Assembly (NCBI GenBank): GCA_036307825.1
Contig: JAXJWW010000042.1
Coordinates: 47,116 to 111,115 of the forward strand
Length of the DNA stretch: 64,000 nucleotides
DNA from: RGIG9060 sp036307825
GTDB lineage: Bacteria > Spirochaetota > Spirochaetia > Treponematales > Treponemataceae
Direction: 5' to 3'
Position numbers and translations under genes: made by a program. Shown here one piece after another: positions 25,972-33,657 of the stretch. Each line of letters starts with the position of its first letter. Within the stretch, counting starts at the first letter, position 1. The notes under the pieces were generated by a model, which saw only the letters and a program-made list of their open reading frames with translations, ran no database searches and was not told the origin of the DNA.

Positions 25972-26064
25972 AAAAATCCAAAAGGAATTATTTATCACGA
26001 TGCTGCAGATAGAGCTTTTGGTAATATAGCACCATATACAGTATTTGGGACCATTGAGGAGTAA
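25972..26064 (+). pseudogene. Orphan C-terminal tip of a polymorphic toxin (module 1)
   Basis: A 30-residue open stretch (PKGIIYHDAADRAFGNIAP then YTVFGTIEE) with no start of its own ends in TAA at 26062-26064, two bases before the Imm26 gene. The combination of headless tail plus adjacent immunity gene is typical of displaced polymorphic-toxin cassettes. The toxin family is not identified. Confidence 0.6.
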
Positions 26065-26066
26065 TT

Positions 26067-26525
26067 ATGGCTCGACATAAGAAGATAGGGGATATATATA
26101 GATTTGATTTTGATGAAAAATATCATTGTTATTGTCAAATTCTAAAGGAAAACGACGTTTGTTTTTTTGATTTTTATTCTGATAATGAGAACGATGATAT
26201 AAATGAAATATTAAATAAAAATGAAATATTTCGAATTTGGTTAGATAGAGATTGTTTTAAAAGTTCAAAATGGAAATTTATTTGTAATAAAGAACTTTTT
26301 GATTCAAGAAAAAATATAACAAAGAAATATAATAAACCTATTGGAAATGATTATTATCAAATATATGAAGAAGGTAAATTTGTTAAAGCAACAAGAGAAG
26401 AGTGTAAAGGATTAGAATACACAGCTGCATGGACAGAGTTAGGAATTATATATAGATTGAATTTTTCATTTTTTAATAAAGATATACCAGAACATATGAA
26501 GAAAAAACTACCATTTTACGAGTAA
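26067..26525 (+). CDS. Imm26-type immunity protein
   Basis: 152 residues, cytosolic, no signal peptide. The opening KKIGDIYRFDFDEKYHCYCQIL and the aromatic-rich beta pattern match the Imm26 family, which neutralises polymorphic toxins in the producing cell and its kin. GAGGAG precedes the ATG and overlaps the toxin fragment's stop, so the original toxin-immunity coupling is preserved although the toxin is reduced to a stub. Likely kept as protection against relatives' toxins (inference). Confidence 0.8.
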   Translation: MARHKKIGDIYRFDFDEKYHCYCQILKENDVCFFDFYSDNENDDINEILNKNEIFRIWLDRDCFKSSKWKFICNKELFDSRKNITKKYNKPIGNDYYQIYEEGKFVKATREECKGLEYTAAWTELGIIYRLNFSFFNKDIPEHMKKKLPFYE

Positions 26526-26585
26526 AAAAACGGAAAGGACAAGTTAAAACATAGTATTTTCTAGTTGTTCTAATTGTATTCCCAA

Positions 26586-26603
26586 TTCCCATCAATAAAA
26601 ATT
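26586..26603 (+). repeat. 18-bp direct repeat, copy 1
   Basis: TTCCCATCAATAAAAATT; an identical copy is at 27354-27371. The two copies bracket immunity module 2. Confidence 0.7.
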
Positions 26604-26630
26604 TGTAGGAATAGTGGATATTTTAACTGA

Positions 26631-26795
26631 ATTTTGTCAATAACTGGTCCAAATCATGTATCTGTAGTACCGACAGATATGTTAAAAATGCCAGAATGGC
26701 AAGCTTCTCGTGAACATGCAAATGAAAATCCTCATACATATACTAAAATTTTGCAGAGTATTTCAATAAAAATAAAGGATAATGGAAATGAGTAA
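26631..26795 (+). pseudogene. Orphan C-terminal tip of a polymorphic toxin (module 2)
   Basis: A 54-residue open stretch without start (ITGPNHVSVVPTDMLKMPEW, then REHANENPHTYTKIL and a Lys-rich end) stops at 26793-26795. An in-frame TGA at 26628 closes it upstream. The GPNH and His-rich pattern look like the end of a nuclease-type toxin domain, but I cannot name the family. It overlaps the start of the next immunity gene by eight bases. Confidence 0.6.
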
Positions 26796-27219
26796 ACTAC
26801 AAGATTTAAGTTGGGAAAAAGATAAGATATTACAAGAAGAAGCCATAAAATATTTTACTAACAATGAAAGTTTTGATTTTAATATCTTAATAAAAGATTC
26901 TCCTAAGGATTTAATGGAAAATTTGGTTGAAATAATTATCAATAAAGAAGTTACTGAACAATATAAAGCGACCGATGGATTGTTATTTCTTTTACAGAAT
27001 TTATCATGGCCAGGTTCTGAAAAAGCAATGTCTTTACTTAAACATTTTCCTAAAGAAGTTCTTTTGCCGTATTTAGAAAAAACTTTGAAAGAAGCGGATA
27101 AAGAAAACGATGATAATTGGTTAGGAAATTTAAAGATGCTGATAAAATTTCATTCATTTATAAAGGATGATTTTAAAAATATTGATTTAGTTCAAATATT
27201 AAAGAAAGCAGCATGGTAG
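26788..27219 (+). CDS. Immunity protein, DUF5071-like
   Basis: 143 residues. ATG 26788 is preferred over 26782 because AAAGGA at 26775-26780 gives normal spacing. The helical repeat-like core with LQNLSWPGSEKAMSLLKHFP and KENDDNWLGNLKMLIKF resembles DUF5071/HEAT-like immunity proteins, where an LNWP-type motif is typical. It sits directly behind a toxin tail, as immunity genes do in polymorphic-toxin arrays. No intact toxin lies in the window. Confidence 0.7.
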   Translation: MSKLQDLSWEKDKILQEEAIKYFTNNESFDFNILIKDSPKDLMENLVEIIINKEVTEQYKATDGLLFLLQNLSWPGSEKAMSLLKHFPKEVLLPYLEKTLKEADKENDDNWLGNLKMLIKFHSFIKDDFKNIDLVQILKKAAW

Positions 27220-27353
27220 AAATTTATAGATATGCATGAGTACTGTCTATGTTATTTGAAATCAACAGATTCTAATGAGTTGTAATTACATAATTTTATA
27301 TAAGAAAATGAAATAAAATTTTCTGTAAAAATAATATTTATACATTTTCCTTC

Positions 27354-27371
27354 TTCCCATCAATAAAAATT
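27354..27371 (+). repeat. 18-bp direct repeat, copy 2
   Basis: Identical to 26586-26603. This copy is also half of a small dyad CATCAAT-AAAA-ATTGATG. The rest of the gap 27220-27482 shows no gene. Confidence 0.7.
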
Positions 27372-27393
27372 GATGTTACAAACTTTAAAACAA

Positions 27394-27435
27394 AAAATCC
27401 AGTAGAAAGTTTTTTACACAAGTCTACTGGATTTT
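27394..27435 (-). terminator. Terminator of the flavin reductase gene
   Basis: A perfect 13-bp stem AAAATCCAGTAGA/TCTACTGGATTTT is followed on the minus strand by TTTTTTG. Confidence 0.85.
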
Positions 27436-27482
27436 AGGTTTCGAAATAAATTCGGAATGATAAATTATCAATATTAATAAAT

Positions 27483-29225
27483 TTATTCTGCTTCTACTAT
27501 TTCTACATATTCAGTTGCTTTGTCACCTGCGATTTTTCCAAATACTGTGATGTCGGCAACTGCGTTTCCTCCAAGACGGTTTGCTCCGTGTACGCCACCT
27601 GTTACTTCACCTGCAGCGTAAAGTCCTGGAATTACATTTCCGTTTTTATCAAGAACTTGTGTATCGGCATTGATTTTAATTCCACCCATTGTGTGATGAA
27701 CAGCTGGTCCAACTTCAACTGCATAGAATGGACCAATTTCAATTTTGCGTGGCATTTCACTTGCTTTTCTTCCAAATTCTTCATCAAGACCTGTTTCAAC
27801 TGCTTGATTATATTTTTTGATAGAAGATTCAAATTCTTTGGCATCAATTTTAAGTTTATCAGCAAGTTCTTTTAAGTCTTTTCCTTCTGTTAATAATCCT
27901 TGACTTGCATATCCTTCGATTGCTTTGAGTGAATCTCTAACTCCTTGGTCAAAAACTAAGAAAGCTGTTTTTCCTTTTTGATTTAGGATTGCATCTGACA
28001 TTACATCACGAGTTGCCATTTCACTACCAAATCTTTTTCCGTCACGGTTAATCATGATAGCCCCGTTTCCGCGAACTGCTTCTGTAATCATAATATTTTT
28101 TTCTGGAACTACAGTTGGGTGAGTTTGAATTTGTTCCATATCAACTACATCGCCATTAAAATCTGTAATCCAAGATAGCGCATCCCCTGTAGCTCCTGCG
28201 TGATTTGTTGTTCCAAAGCCTTTAAGTGATGGTTTGTAAGAAACGATAATTTCTGGGTTTGCACCAAATCCACCTGTAGCAATAATTACAGCTTTTGAAT
28301 TGATTTTATAATTTCCATTTGGAGTTTCTACGATAACACCTGCAACCTTTCCGTTATCATCAATTAAACTTGTAACTTTATTGTTGTAACGAATATCAAT
28401 TCCTTGTTTAGTTGCTTGATTTTCCAAAACTTGAACAAGATGTGAACCTATAGCATCGCCACCAGTAGGTCTGTGTGTTCTGTTATTTGTAGAACCTGCC
28501 ATTTTTCCAACATCATTTAAATCAGCTCCCATTGCTAAAAGCCAATCAACTGTGTCGCTAGAGTTTTCTACCATTGTTTCAACTAAAACTGAATCATTGA
28601 TATTTTTTCCGCCAGACATTGTGTCTTCATAAAATTGTTTGTTGGAATCTTTGATACCAAGTTTTTTTTGAACAGAAGTTTCACTTGCGTTTAATCCACC
28701 TGTTGCATAATTTGTGTTACCACCTGCAATAGGCATTTTTTCTAAAACGATAACATCCATTCCTTTTGAATTTGCTTCAACTGCTGCACTTAATCCTGCT
28801 CCACCAGCACCGATTACAACAATATCAGTTTCTGTATCTGAGTATGAAACTTTTGCTTTTTCATTTTTTCCTGTAGCGTTTTTTGTTGCATCTTTTACCG
28901 CATCAAGAACACCGCGAGATGTATAAGTTGCACCAGAAAGAGCATCAACGCCTTCAACAGTTCCTTTTTCTTGGATAGTATCCAAAAGTTTTAATGCGTA
29001 TTCTTTTGCAAAATCACTATCTTTAATAGAAAGCAATTCTGTATCTACGATTTTTCCATCTTTTGTGGTGATTTGAATTGTCATTTCACCTTTAAAACCT
29101 TCTCCAGAACCTGTCCAAATTCCGTCTTGGATAGTTGGAGTTTTTGTACAAGTTGTAATTGCAATTATACAAGCAATACTAAGTAAAACAAAAATAATTG
29201 TAGCAATTATATTAGATTTCTTCAT
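27483..29225 (-). CDS. FAD-dependent fumarate reductase-like protein with FMN-binding domain
   Basis: 580 residues. Start at ATG 29225, because GGAGGA lies between it and the upstream ATG at 29237. A hydrophobic N-terminal segment (about residues 5-28) exports or anchors the protein. An FMN-binding domain follows (residues 35-125), with the covalent flavinylation motif DALSGATYTSR. The FAD-binding reductase domain begins at VVIGAGGAGLSAAVEA and includes GGNTNYATGG, the catalytic region near HPTVVPEKNIMITEAVRGNG and GGVHGANRLGGNAV. It resembles soluble fumarate or related 2-enoate reductases that accept electrons through FMN. It stands alone with its own terminator. Confidence 0.9.
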   Translation of the reverse strand: MKKSNIIATIIFVLLSIACIIAITTCTKTPTIQDGIWTGSGEGFKGEMTIQITTKDGKIVDTELLSIKDSDFAKEYALKLLDTIQEKGTVEGVDALSGATYTSRGVLDAVKDATKNATGKNEKAKVSYSDTETDIVVIGAGGAGLSAAVEANSKGMDVIVLEKMPIAGGNTNYATGGLNASETSVQKKLGIKDSNKQFYEDTMSGGKNINDSVLVETMVENSSDTVDWLLAMGADLNDVGKMAGSTNNRTHRPTGGDAIGSHLVQVLENQATKQGIDIRYNNKVTSLIDDNGKVAGVIVETPNGNYKINSKAVIIATGGFGANPEIIVSYKPSLKGFGTTNHAGATGDALSWITDFNGDVVDMEQIQTHPTVVPEKNIMITEAVRGNGAIMINRDGKRFGSEMATRDVMSDAILNQKGKTAFLVFDQGVRDSLKAIEGYASQGLLTEGKDLKELADKLKIDAKEFESSIKKYNQAVETGLDEEFGRKASEMPRKIEIGPFYAVEVGPAVHHTMGGIKINADTQVLDKNGNVIPGLYAAGEVTGGVHGANRLGGNAVADITVFGKIAGDKATEYVEIVEAE

Positions 29226-29299
29226 AGATTCCTCCATAGTGAATTATAATAGATTTTTTACTTCTTGTGTATAAGAAAAAAACTTATTATACTACTTTT

Positions 29300-30634
29300 A
29301 TGCAGACACAAAAAAAGGAATTATTTACACATAACGCACAAAGTATTCGAGATGTAATTCGCTATATTCGTCGATTTAAAAATGCAACAGTTGTAATTCA
29401 CCTTGACGATAGAATTTTGGAATCACCTCTTTTTTCAAGTCATATAAGCGATATTGCCATGATGCACGACGCTGGTTTGAAAGTAATAATTGTTCCCGGT
29501 GCAAAAAAAAGAATTGACGAAGTTTTATCTATCAATAATGTTAGTTGGCAAAATAAAAATGGATTTAGAATTTCAGAAGAAAATTCAATTCCTTTAATTA
29601 AGATGGCTGCTTTTGATGTTTCAAATAAGATAATGACAGCTCTTTCTGCAAACGGACTTACCGCTTTAATTGGAAACTGGGTTCGTTCAAGAGCTAAGGG
29701 AATTATTGATGGTTTTGACTACGGAATTTGTGGCGAAATCGATAAAATTCATATTGAATCTTTGAATACAGTTTTAGAAAACGGATTTATTCCAATTTTC
29801 CCATGTATCGGTTGGAGTGCAAAAGGAAAACCTTATAATATTTCTTCAATTAAGTTGGCTTGTGAAACTGCAATTTGTTTAAAAGCGGATAAATTATTTT
29901 TCTTAACACCAGATACTTCAATTACAGAAAAAGATTTTATTATTTCAAAAGATATGCCTCTTTCACCAGAAGGTTGTATTCCTGCTCTTAATCTTGAAGA
30001 ACTTGAAATCTTTTTAGATGATAACAAAGAAAATCAAAGCCCTGTTATCAATCTGTTGAAAAATGGTTTACAAGTTTGCGAAAGTGGAGTTTCTCGTGTT
30101 CACATTCTAAACGGACAAATTGATGGAACTTTACCTTGCGAAATTTTTTCTGATTTAGGTTCTGGAACAATGATTTACAAAAGTGATTACGGCGGAATCA
30201 GAAAAATGAATATCGATGATATTTCTCAGGTTCTTTCTTTGATGCGACCTTTTATCGAAAAAGGAATTTTACTAAATCGTACTGAACAAGATTTGCAAGA
30301 ATGTTTTTCAGATTTTATTGTTTACGAACTTGACGGTGCAATTCGTGCTTGTGCTTCTCTTCATATTTACGATGAAGTTCAAGGGGAAATTGCTGCAATC
30401 GCTGTGGATAAAACTTGTTCTCACATGGGAATTGGACCAAAAATGGTTTCATATTTAATTGATGAAGCTAAAAAAGAAAATCTAAAATCAGTTTTTGTTT
30501 TAACAACACAAACTTCAGATTGGTTTGAAAAATTAGGTTTTATTCCAGATGATATTGAAACTTTGCCAGAAGAACGAAAACAACTTTGGACAAAAAAACG
30601 AAACTCAAAATTGTTCAGATTGAATTTAAACTAA
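29300..30634 (+). CDS. argA: N-acetylglutamate synthase (amino-acid kinase + GNAT)
   Basis: 444 residues, almost the length of E. coli ArgA (443). Start at ATG 29300; no ribosome site is visible and the upstream GTG frame looks like leader. The N-terminal amino-acid-kinase-like domain (HLDDRILES, VIIVPGAKKRIDEVL, FIPIFPCIGWSAKG) carries arginine feedback sensing in relatives. The C-terminal GNAT domain has the acetyl-CoA loop near SHMGIGPKMVSYLIDEA and SVFVLTTQTSDWFEKLGF. It makes N-acetylglutamate, the first step of arginine synthesis. It converges on birA with a 2-base gap. Confidence 0.92.
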   Translation: MQTQKKELFTHNAQSIRDVIRYIRRFKNATVVIHLDDRILESPLFSSHISDIAMMHDAGLKVIIVPGAKKRIDEVLSINNVSWQNKNGFRISEENSIPLIKMAAFDVSNKIMTALSANGLTALIGNWVRSRAKGIIDGFDYGICGEIDKIHIESLNTVLENGFIPIFPCIGWSAKGKPYNISSIKLACETAICLKADKLFFLTPDTSITEKDFIISKDMPLSPEGCIPALNLEELEIFLDDNKENQSPVINLLKNGLQVCESGVSRVHILNGQIDGTLPCEIFSDLGSGTMIYKSDYGGIRKMNIDDISQVLSLMRPFIEKGILLNRTEQDLQECFSDFIVYELDGAIRACASLHIYDEVQGEIAAIAVDKTCSHMGIGPKMVSYLIDEAKKENLKSVFVLTTQTSDWFEKLGFIPDDIETLPEERKQLWTKKRNSKLFRLNLN

Positions 30635-30636
30635 TT

Positions 30637-31461
30637 TTAGAATTTAATACTTACTTCGCCTGTAAAAAGTTCTGTAAGATTTTCTTCAAAGGAAGTTTGT
30701 AGTTTTTTCTTTACAAGAAGATGTCCTGTATCTGTAATATCCACAACTTGTGCTTGGTAACTTTGTCCAGAAAAAGTGTTTTCAATTACATCAACAGTTT
30801 TTCCAATTAGATTTGAACGATTTTTATATTCATTCATAACTGAAGAATGATTTTCTTTTTTCAAATCTTCTAAAATTTCTTGTAACAAAGTTTGAATTAT
30901 TTTTTCGCGTAAAGAAAAATCAAGATTTGCACTTCCTGCAATTTTAGAAAGTTCTTTAGGAAATCCGTTTTTGTCTTCTTGTAAATTTATTCCAATTCCA
31001 ATAATTGCAGGATTAATTTTTCCTTTTTGAGAAGTTGACAAAATTCCTTCAGTTAAAATTCCGCAAATTTTTTTATCTTGAATAAAGATGTCATTTACCC
31101 ATTTTATTTGGCAATTTTGGCTTTCAAACTTTTCTAAAGTTTTGCAAACTGAAACTGCCACTTTTGGCGTAATGAGAGTAACATCATTTTCGTATTCTAA
31201 AAAATCTGTTTCAAAAATAATTGAAAGATAAATTCCACAATCTTTTGGCGAAAAAAAACTTCTTCCTAATCTTCCTTTTCCATTTGTTTGTGAGTTTGCA
31301 ACAAAAATCGCTTTTATTGGAAGTTGATTATTTTTATCCTTATCAATTTGTTCATTTTGTTGCAAAGATGAAAGATATTCTCTTGCTCGTATGTTTGTGG
31401 AATCTGTTTGTTCATAAAAGAAATTATTTATAACAGTTAAATCCCGTTGCTTCAATTCCAT
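30637..31461 (-). CDS. birA: Biotin-[acetyl-CoA-carboxylase] ligase
   Basis: 274 residues from ATG 31461, which lies inside the 3' end of luxS (38-base overlap). Biotin-protein ligase motifs: EQTDSTN, the nucleotide loop TNGKGRLGRSFFSP (GRGRxGR-like), IKWVNDIFIQDKKICGIL and IIGIGINL. There is no N-terminal DNA-binding domain, so it is a group I ligase and not a repressor. Third gene of the mtnN-luxS-birA operon; no strong ribosome site, consistent with coupling to luxS. Confidence 0.92.
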   Translation of the reverse strand: MELKQRDLTVINNFFYEQTDSTNIRAREYLSSLQQNEQIDKDKNNQLPIKAIFVANSQTNGKGRLGRSFFSPKDCGIYLSIIFETDFLEYENDVTLITPKVAVSVCKTLEKFESQNCQIKWVNDIFIQDKKICGILTEGILSTSQKGKINPAIIGIGINLQEDKNGFPKELSKIAGSANLDFSLREKIIQTLLQEILEDLKKENHSSVMNEYKNRSNLIGKTVDVIENTFSGQSYQAQVVDITDTGHLLVKKKLQTSFEENLTELFTGEVSIKF

Positions 31462-31903
31462 CAACCCATTTTTTTGCTAAAGATTTTGCTGTTTGTAAAT
31501 CGTGTTCTTTGTAGTTTCCACATTCTTTTGGATCTCGTCCAGGAATTTCTTTTTCATCTGGCCAAGATGCAACTTGTTTTAAAACTACTAACATTTTTTG
31601 CGCAATTTCTTCTTCAGTATGTTCATCAAAAATTGTTAGGTAAAAACCTGTTCTACATCCCATTGGAGAAAAATCGATAATTCCATCTAAAACATTTCTG
31701 ATATATTCAGCAACTAAATGTTCCAAAGTATGAATACTTGCGATAGGCATAAATTCTTCATTTGGCTGACAAAATCGAATATCGTATTTTGAAACAATAT
31801 CACCTTTTGTTCCAACTTTTTTTGAGGCTTGTCGCACATAAGGTGCTGTAACTTTTGTGTGGTCAAGATTAAAACTTTCCACATTATATTTTTGATTTTC
31901 CAT
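31424..31903 (-). CDS. luxS: S-ribosylhomocysteine lyase
   Basis: 159 residues. The metal-binding HTLEH motif and the catalytic-cysteine segment MGCRTGFYL are present, as is the C-terminal region PGRDPKECGNYKEHDL. LuxS splits S-ribosylhomocysteine into homocysteine and DPD, the precursor of autoinducer-2. It directly follows mtnN, which makes its substrate, so the pair recycles S-adenosylhomocysteine. Without a known AI-2 receptor here, a metabolic role is the safer reading. Confidence 0.97.
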   Translation of the reverse strand: MENQKYNVESFNLDHTKVTAPYVRQASKKVGTKGDIVSKYDIRFCQPNEEFMPIASIHTLEHLVAEYIRNVLDGIIDFSPMGCRTGFYLTIFDEHTEEEIAQKMLVVLKQVASWPDEKEIPGRDPKECGNYKEHDLQTAKSLAKKWVDGIEATGFNCYK

Positions 31904-31924
31904 GTTTTGTTTCCTTTGTGTTTT

Positions 31925-32629
31925 CTAAAAATTTTCTAACATATTTGTAACTGTTTGTCCACTAATTTTTGCAGCAACTTCGCGATTAAATGAATATTCA
32001 TTTTCTACACTTTCATCAGCAGAGTCTGAAATACATCGAATAATTACAAATGGAATTTTATGTAAAAAACAAGTATGTGCTATTGCAGTTCCTTCCATTT
32101 CTACACAAAATGGATTACAGTTTTCTTTGATTTTATTTTTTACAGTTTTATCACAAACAAAAATATCTCCAGATGCAACTCGACCTTTGTAAAGTGCAGA
32201 ATTATTTTCTGAAACAAAAGAATTTTCTGCTAAATTGATTAAATTTTCATCAGCCTTGAAGAAAGTTGGCATTCCTGGAATTGTGCAAGGTTCATCTCCA
32301 AAGAAAGTTGTATCAGCATCATGATAAACACAATCTGTAGAAACTACGATATCAAGTGGTTTTAATTCTTTTGCCATTGCACCAGCAATTCCGGTATTGA
32401 TAATGTGAGTTACATCAAATTTGATAATTAAAAGTTGTGCACAAAGGGCAGCATTTACTTTTCCAATTCCACTTTGAACAACAACACATGATTTTTGATT
32501 AATTTCGCCTTCATAAAAAACTAGATGAGAAATTTCTGTTTTTGATTTGTTTTTCATTAAACTACAAAGATGTTGGATTTCAATGTCCATTGCTCCAATA
32601 ATACCGAATTTTACTTGATTTTGTTCCAA
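31925..32629 (-). CDS. mtnN: 5'-methylthioadenosine/S-adenosylhomocysteine nucleosidase
   Basis: 234 residues. Purine-phosphorylase-like fold with GIIGAMDIEI at the N-terminus, VVVQSGIGKVNAAL, INTGIAGAM, VEMEGTAIAHTC (substrate-binding Met-Glu) and VIIRCISDSADE (catalytic Asp). It cleaves adenine from S-adenosylhomocysteine and methylthioadenosine, feeding LuxS 21 bases downstream. First gene of the operon; AAGGAGAAAAAATT precedes the ATG as ribosome site. Confidence 0.95.
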   Translation of the reverse strand: MEQNQVKFGIIGAMDIEIQHLCSLMKNKSKTEISHLVFYEGEINQKSCVVVQSGIGKVNAALCAQLLIIKFDVTHIINTGIAGAMAKELKPLDIVVSTDCVYHDADTTFFGDEPCTIPGMPTFFKADENLINLAENSFVSENNSALYKGRVASGDIFVCDKTVKNKIKENCNPFCVEMEGTAIAHTCFLHKIPFVIIRCISDSADESVENEYSFNREVAAKISGQTVTNMLENF

Positions 32630-32716
32630 TTTTTTCTCCTTAATGTTAAGATTTTCAAATAAATGTAAATTATGTTAAAATTTGCAAAAAAAATACATTA
32701 AATGCAAGATTTTTTA

Positions 32717-32745
32717 TTGACATTATATCATAGTTTTGCTAATAT
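32717..32745 (+). promoter_or_regulatory. Consensus sigma-70 promoter facing away from mtnN
   Basis: TTGACA (32717-32722), exactly 17 bases, TAATAT (32740-32745). It reads rightwards into a strong terminator only ~60 bases on, with no coding frame between. Confidence 0.65.
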
Positions 32746-32751
32746 AACCAT

Positions 32752-32810
32752 AACAATATTGTGTACAAGAGAGTCGCTTTTTTCTCCTCCTTTTGCGACT
32801 CTTTTTTTTT
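32752..32810 (+). ncRNA. Candidate ~59-nt small RNA with CUCCUCC loop
   Basis: It runs from the predicted start of the consensus promoter (+1 near 32752) to a T9 run (32802-32810). Its main element is an 8-bp hairpin AGAGTCGC/GCGACTCT (32770-32777, 32795-32802) with a 17-base pyrimidine loop containing CTCCTCC (32784-32790), complementary to Shine-Dalgarno sequences. The T-run is on the + strand only, so this is not simply the terminator of the minus-strand gene at 32818. Confidence 0.5.
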
Positions 32811-32817
32811 GCCCTTT

Positions 32818-33558
32818 TCATTTTACCATATCTTTTAAGAATTCTCTCTCTTTTTCAATATATTTTTTTAGAGTTTCAGATATTATGTGCGGATTTGCCT
32901 TAAAAAAGAAGAAGAAATTTGCTTTTTCTGCAACTTCTTCGTTATATTTTGCAATATTTGTTTTTAAACTTTCGTATCGAACAATGATTTTATGAGTTTG
33001 TGCAAAGTTTTTTATCTTTGTCAAAATATGAATTGAATAAAAAACATCAAGCATAAAAATTCCGTAGAAAAAGCCAAGAAGAAAAGTAAAACCTAAATTT
33101 TGTATTATCCAAACAACTGCTATATCCATAAAATTATCTAAAAAAGCATAATAAAAGAAGCTTAAAACAAACCAAAAAAAAGTGAATTGGGGACAAATTA
33201 TACCCTGCAAATTTCCTTTTAGATTTGAATAATCCCAAAGTTTTACTTTCATTCCCTTTACAAAAATGATACCTGCAATATATTCCATAATAGTAATTAC
33301 GATTGCCATTAATAAAAATAAAGCAAGGTGTCTAAAAACTAGATTAGGAATAAACAAAAGTTGAATTTTTGATAAATAATATAAAATACAAAGTGAAAAT
33401 CCGTAAATGGGAAGATATGGACCTCTTAAAAATCCAGGATTTATCCATTTATGTTCTGTATTTGAAAGTAAAAAAAATCTTTTAAAAATTAATTCGATTA
33501 TCCAGCCTAAAACACTTCCAAACAAAAAAAGAAATGATAATGTAAAAAAAGTTTTCAT
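32818..33558 (-). CDS. Putative ABC-transporter permease-like membrane protein (CmpB/PF06541 family)
   Basis: 246 residues with about six hydrophobic segments. Family hallmarks: GSVLGWIIELIFKR at the N-terminus, NPGFLRGPYLPIYGFS, and VKLWDYSNLKGNLQGIICP followed by FTFFWF. The C-terminal 50 residues are charged. Members are annotated as putative ABC permeases, but no ATPase or binding protein is adjacent and the function is unknown. The pattern MEYIAGIIFVKGMKVKLWDY is well kept, so the gene looks intact. Confidence 0.8.
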   Translation of the reverse strand: MKTFFTLSFLFLFGSVLGWIIELIFKRFFLLSNTEHKWINPGFLRGPYLPIYGFSLCILYYLSKIQLLFIPNLVFRHLALFLLMAIVITIMEYIAGIIFVKGMKVKLWDYSNLKGNLQGIICPQFTFFWFVLSFFYYAFLDNFMDIAVVWIIQNLGFTFLLGFFYGIFMLDVFYSIHILTKIKNFAQTHKIIVRYESLKTNIAKYNEEVAEKANFFFFFKANPHIISETLKKYIEKEREFLKDMVK

Positions 33559-33657
33559 AATAGAAATATAAGTTGTGGAAGAATAAATATCAAAATTCTA
33601 AAATTATAAAAAAACATATTATTGACAAAAAAAATGTATTTTGATATTTAAATTTTT

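Noticed and set aside
31424..31903. LuxS as proof of quorum sensing
   Set aside because: The operon with mtnN supports methyl-cycle recycling; no AI-2 receptor or importer is visible here.
32630..32716. A SAM/SAH riboswitch upstream of mtnN
   Set aside because: The leader is very AT-rich and no aptamer-like stems could be drawn.
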